This document shows, piece after piece, positions 47,191 to 49,737 of a stretch of DNA of 49,737 nucleotides (the stretch's first letter is position 1; each line of letters begins with the position of its first letter). The stretch is from positions 1-49,737 of the forward strand of contig CAJAQO010000118.1 of the NCBI GenBank assembly GCA_903944085.1, given 5' to 3'. The notes beneath the pieces are model-generated. The model was not told the DNA's origin. It made no database searches and saw only the letters and a program-made list of their open reading frames with translations. The translations under genes were made by a program, and so were the position numbers. Origin of the DNA: an uncultured Verrucomicrobia subdivision 3 bacterium (GTDB lineage Bacteria; Verrucomicrobiota; Verrucomicrobiia; Limisphaerales; UBA11358).

Positions 47191-49314
47191 ATGTTTTTAT
47201 CTCAATGGCTGCGCCCCGGTTGGCTGGAATATGTTGCTGCCGTGTTATTTTGCGCGGGCATCCGGCTTCCCGCGCAGACTAATTTCTCCATCTATTCCGA
47301 TGAATTGGACAATGGTTTCCAAAACTGGAGCTGGGGCGCGAACAACTTCAGCAGCCCGTCACCGGTTCACTCCGGAACCAATGCCGTCAGTTTAAGTGGC
47401 GTGGCCTGGCAAGCGCTCTCCTTTTGGCACCAGAATTTCAATCCCGCGCCTTTCACCAACTTGACCTTCTGGGCGAACGGTGGCACCGGGGGCGGACAGA
47501 TTGTGCAGGTGTATTGGCAATACGGCACCAACAGCGGTCCGAGTTATGTCCTGCCATCGTTGCTGCCCAACAGTTGGCGGCAGTTCACTCTTCCCTTCAA
47601 CGCGCTCGGTGTTGCCGGGGTCACCAACCTGAACCGGCTTAATTTTCAACTAACAGCTTCCGGCACAACTAATTCCTTTTCGCTGGATGATATCAGTCTG
47701 GCTGGCATGGCCCCGCTGCACATCAATGTCAACGCCAGCCAGACGCTCCGCAGCGCCGATGCGCGTTGGTTCGGCTTGAACACCGCCGTCTGGGACGGCG
47801 ATTTTGACACCACTTACACTTCCAATGCCCTGCGCGAGTTGGGCACAAAAATCCTGCGTTTCCCCGGCGGCTCGCTTTCAGATGATTACCATTGGGCCAT
47901 CGGCAAGACGGATACTAATACTTGGTCCTGGAGCACCAGTTTCAACAATTACCTCCATATCGCCACCAACGCCGGCGCGCAGGCGATGATCACTGTCAAC
48001 TATGGCTCCGGCACGCCGTCGGAAGCCGCCGCCTGGGTCGGCAGTGCGAACGTGACCAACCATTTAAAATTGCAGCATTGGGAAGTCGGTAATGAATGTT
48101 ACGGCACTTGGGAAACGGACACGAATGCCAACGCGCATGATCCTTACACTTATGCCGTCCGCGCCGCGCAGTATTTTTCGCAGATGAAAGCCGCCGATGC
48201 CACGATCAAAATCGGCGTGCCGGTTGTGCCCGGCGAGGATAACAACGCCAATGGCTACACCAGCCATCCCGCTTACAATGCGCGCACCGGCACCTCGCAC
48301 AACGGCTGGACGCCCGTGGTGCTGGCAACTTTGAAATCGCTCGGCGTCACGCCCGATTTTCTGGTGCATCACGTCTATCCCGAATATCAGAGCGACAACG
48401 ACCAAACCTTGTTACAGGCGGCCACGAACTGGGCGGGTGATGCCGCCAACTTGCGCCAGCAAATCACCGACTATGTTGGCGCGGCGGGAACCAACATTGA
48501 ATTACTTTGCACGGAGAATAATGCGGATGCCGGCAACCAAGGCCGGCAATCCACCAGCATCGTCAACGCCCTGTATCTTGCCGACAGTCTCGCGCAGTTG
48601 ATGAAGACCGAGTTCAACGGTTTTATCTGGTGGGATTTGCGAAATGGCACCGACACCAACGGCGATTTCAATTCCGCGCTCTACGGCTGGCGCACGAATG
48701 GCGACCTCGGCATCATCGGCGGTGCCAACACGCGCTATCCGACGTTCTACGGTTTCAAGCTGATGCAATATTTTGCGCAGCCTGGCGATACCGTGCTCAA
48801 CGCTGCCAGCGATTACTTGCTGCTTTCCAGTTATGCCGCGCGCAAGGCGGACGGCGCACTCGCGCTGCTTGTCATCAATAAGAACAGTGTCGCAACGCTG
48901 AACGCCCAGCTCTCGCTCACCAACTTTTTTCCGTGGTCCGCCGCCACCGTGCGCGCCTTCGGCATCGCGCAGGACGAAGCCACGCGCACCAACGGCCCCG
49001 CTGCCGCGCAGGACATCGCCACCAATAATTTTACGGGTGCCAGCACTAATTTCACGGCCACGTTTCCCGCGTATTCATTGACGCTGTTCACTTTCGCGCC
49101 CGCCGCGCCCAAAGTGCAATCGCTGGCGGCGCCGGGCGGGAACTTTATTTTCCAATTGCAAGGCCAGCCCGGCGTGCCGTATCAAATCCAGACCTCGGCG
49201 AATTTGGTTTCGTGGACTTCCAATGCCACGGTCATTATTTCCAACACAGCTTGGAGCGTGACCAACCCGGTTTCCGGCGGCACAAAATTCTGGCGGGCCG
49301 TGTGGCTGCCGTGA
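47191..49314 (+). CDS. Secreted alpha-L-arabinofuranosidase-like glycoside hydrolase
   Basis: A 707-residue secreted protein. A signal segment (YVAAVLFCAGIRLPAQ) is followed by an N-terminal beta-sandwich (residues 30-175). The (beta/alpha)8 domain follows: LRFPGGSLSDDYHW, LQHWEVGNECYGTW (acid/base Glu after Asn), LVHHVYPEY and IELLCTENNAD (candidate nucleophile Glu), FIWWDLRNG. This pattern is of clan GH-A enzymes of the GH51 arabinofuranosidase type. A C-terminal domain ends in a beta-rich 80-residue 'YQIQTSANLVSW' module common in verrucomicrobial exported proteins. Confidence 0.82.
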   Translation: MFLSQWLRPGWLEYVAAVLFCAGIRLPAQTNFSIYSDELDNGFQNWSWGANNFSSPSPVHSGTNAVSLSGVAWQALSFWHQNFNPAPFTNLTFWANGGTGGGQIVQVYWQYGTNSGPSYVLPSLLPNSWRQFTLPFNALGVAGVTNLNRLNFQLTASGTTNSFSLDDISLAGMAPLHINVNASQTLRSADARWFGLNTAVWDGDFDTTYTSNALRELGTKILRFPGGSLSDDYHWAIGKTDTNTWSWSTSFNNYLHIATNAGAQAMITVNYGSGTPSEAAAWVGSANVTNHLKLQHWEVGNECYGTWETDTNANAHDPYTYAVRAAQYFSQMKAADATIKIGVPVVPGEDNNANGYTSHPAYNARTGTSHNGWTPVVLATLKSLGVTPDFLVHHVYPEYQSDNDQTLLQAATNWAGDAANLRQQITDYVGAAGTNIELLCTENNADAGNQGRQSTSIVNALYLADSLAQLMKTEFNGFIWWDLRNGTDTNGDFNSALYGWRTNGDLGIIGGANTRYPTFYGFKLMQYFAQPGDTVLNAASDYLLLSSYAARKADGALALLVINKNSVATLNAQLSLTNFFPWSAATVRAFGIAQDEATRTNGPAAAQDIATNNFTGASTNFTATFPAYSLTLFTFAPAAPKVQSLAAPGGNFIFQLQGQPGVPYQIQTSANLVSWTSNATVIISNTAWSVTNPVSGGTKFWRAVWLP

Positions 49315-49334
49315 ATGGAGCGCGCCGGGCCGAA

Positions 49335-49421
49335 TTTGGAGTGCGGCGACATGTCGCCGCTTTCCGACTGGGAGACATGTCTCCCAGTTCCAAAGCGCAG
49401 ACCTGTCTGCGCACTCCCAAA
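49335..49421. repeat. Cloverleaf-like REP element: three palindromes inside an outer stem
   Basis: An outer stem TTTGGAGTGCG...CGCACTCCCAAA (one bulged G) encloses three consecutive palindromes: GCGGCGACATGTCGCCGC (49343-49360, perfect), CTGGGAGACATGTCTCCCAG (49368-49387, perfect) and GCGCAGACCTGTCTGCGC (49395-49412). All share a GACATGTC or GACCTGTC centre. Likely a dispersed intergenic repeat of the REP/MITE type. Confidence 0.85.
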
Positions 49422-49442
49422 CCGGACCCCCTGACGGTGCTG

Positions 49443-49525
49443 TCTTAATCTTGTTCTTAATCGTAATCGTGGTTTGGAGCGGATTACGATTACGATTAAG
49501 ATTAAGATTACGATTAGGATTAGGA
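49443..49525. repeat. Inverted arrays of GATTAC/GATTAA/GATTAG hexamers
   Basis: 49482-49525 is a run of about seven GATTAN hexamers. The segment 49443-49470 carries the same units in reverse complement, so the two can fold back on each other around GGTTTGGAGCGG. It lies directly after the cloverleaf repeat in the gap between two secreted-protein genes. Confidence 0.75.
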
Positions 49526-49585
49526 CACTGCCACCCTGACTCTCCGCTTGACGCCCGTTCCGGCAGCGGTTCAAACTGTTCGATC

Positions 49586-49737
49586 ATGAAATGTTCATTT
49601 GCGCGCGGCTATCGCCCCGCTTTGCTCCTCGCCATTCTAACCAGCCTGAACGCGGCAAATTTATTTGCCGCCGAATTTGAGTCCAAGCCGGCTGATCCCT
49701 ATTTTGAAAAGTTTGCGCCGGTGAAAGCGCCCGCGCC
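49586..49737 (+). CDS. Exported protein, 5' end only (cut by window edge)
   Basis: From the ATG at 49586 the frame is open to the window end. It starts with a signal peptide (YRPALLLAILTSLNAANLFA) followed by AEFESKPADPYFEKF. Only about 50 residues are visible, so the function cannot be told. Confidence 0.6.
   Translation, partial: MKCSFARGYRPALLLAILTSLNAANLFAAEFESKPADPYFEKFAPVKAPA

Overview
The window looks like a chromosomal segment of a Verrucomicrobiota bacterium, probably of the Pedosphaera/Limisphaerales type. This is an inference from style: high GC, a propeller sensor kinase of the ligand-binding/Y_Y_Y type, LamG and RHS secreted proteins, DUF1559-like prepilins, and secreted glycoside hydrolases. 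No rRNA or tRNA gene was found to confirm it.

Layout. (1) 1-4.0 kb, host DNA: a leftward sensor histidine kinase and its NarL-type response regulator, then a decayed IS1595-type transposase remnant. (2) About 4.06-37.88 kb: a 33.8 kb integrated element. It is bounded by a short repeated core lying in a terminator, and inside each end is a 24-bp direct repeat that itself holds a tandem pair of TTTACTGGCA boxes. A tyrosine integrase sits at the right end. (3) 37.9-49.7 kb, host DNA: a larB-larC-larE operon for the nickel-pincer cofactor, a GH3 beta-glucosidase, a lipoprotein and prepilin pair, two secreted carbohydrate-active proteins, REP-like repeats, and the start of another secreted protein.

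The element reads as follows. A cargo block holds an octaheme cytochrome c with a TPR tail, and a leftward operon of LamG protein, RHS polymorphic toxin and double-CXXC putative immunity protein. A regulatory block holds three XRE-type HTH proteins, an orphan receiver and a winged-helix effector protein, followed by a tandem 21-bp-spaced operator. A rightward replication block holds an AlpA-like protein, a PDDEXK resolvase, an SSB-like protein, a DEDD exonuclease, a Pif1-like helicase, a primase-helicase and a zinc-finger primase-like protein whose gene contains iteron-like boxes and an AT-rich patch. Then come the small and large terminase subunits, a short antisense operon with a sigma-like protein, 1.9 kb of largely non-coding DNA packed with long inverted repeats, a PUR-domain nucleic-acid-binding protein, another 0.7 kb of hairpin-rich DNA, and a head module (DUF4055 portal, scaffold, major capsid, small head proteins, connector). 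The module ends in a membrane protein, a lipoprotein, an HTH protein and the integrase. I see no tail, baseplate or tape-measure gene anywhere between the ends.

The two most interesting points are the tail-less layout, which resembles a capsid-forming phage satellite (or a prophage that lost its tail module), and the hairpin-dense non-coding tract next to a PUR-domain gene, a candidate large structured RNA or cis-acting packaging/replication region. Both are inferences from sequence reading only.
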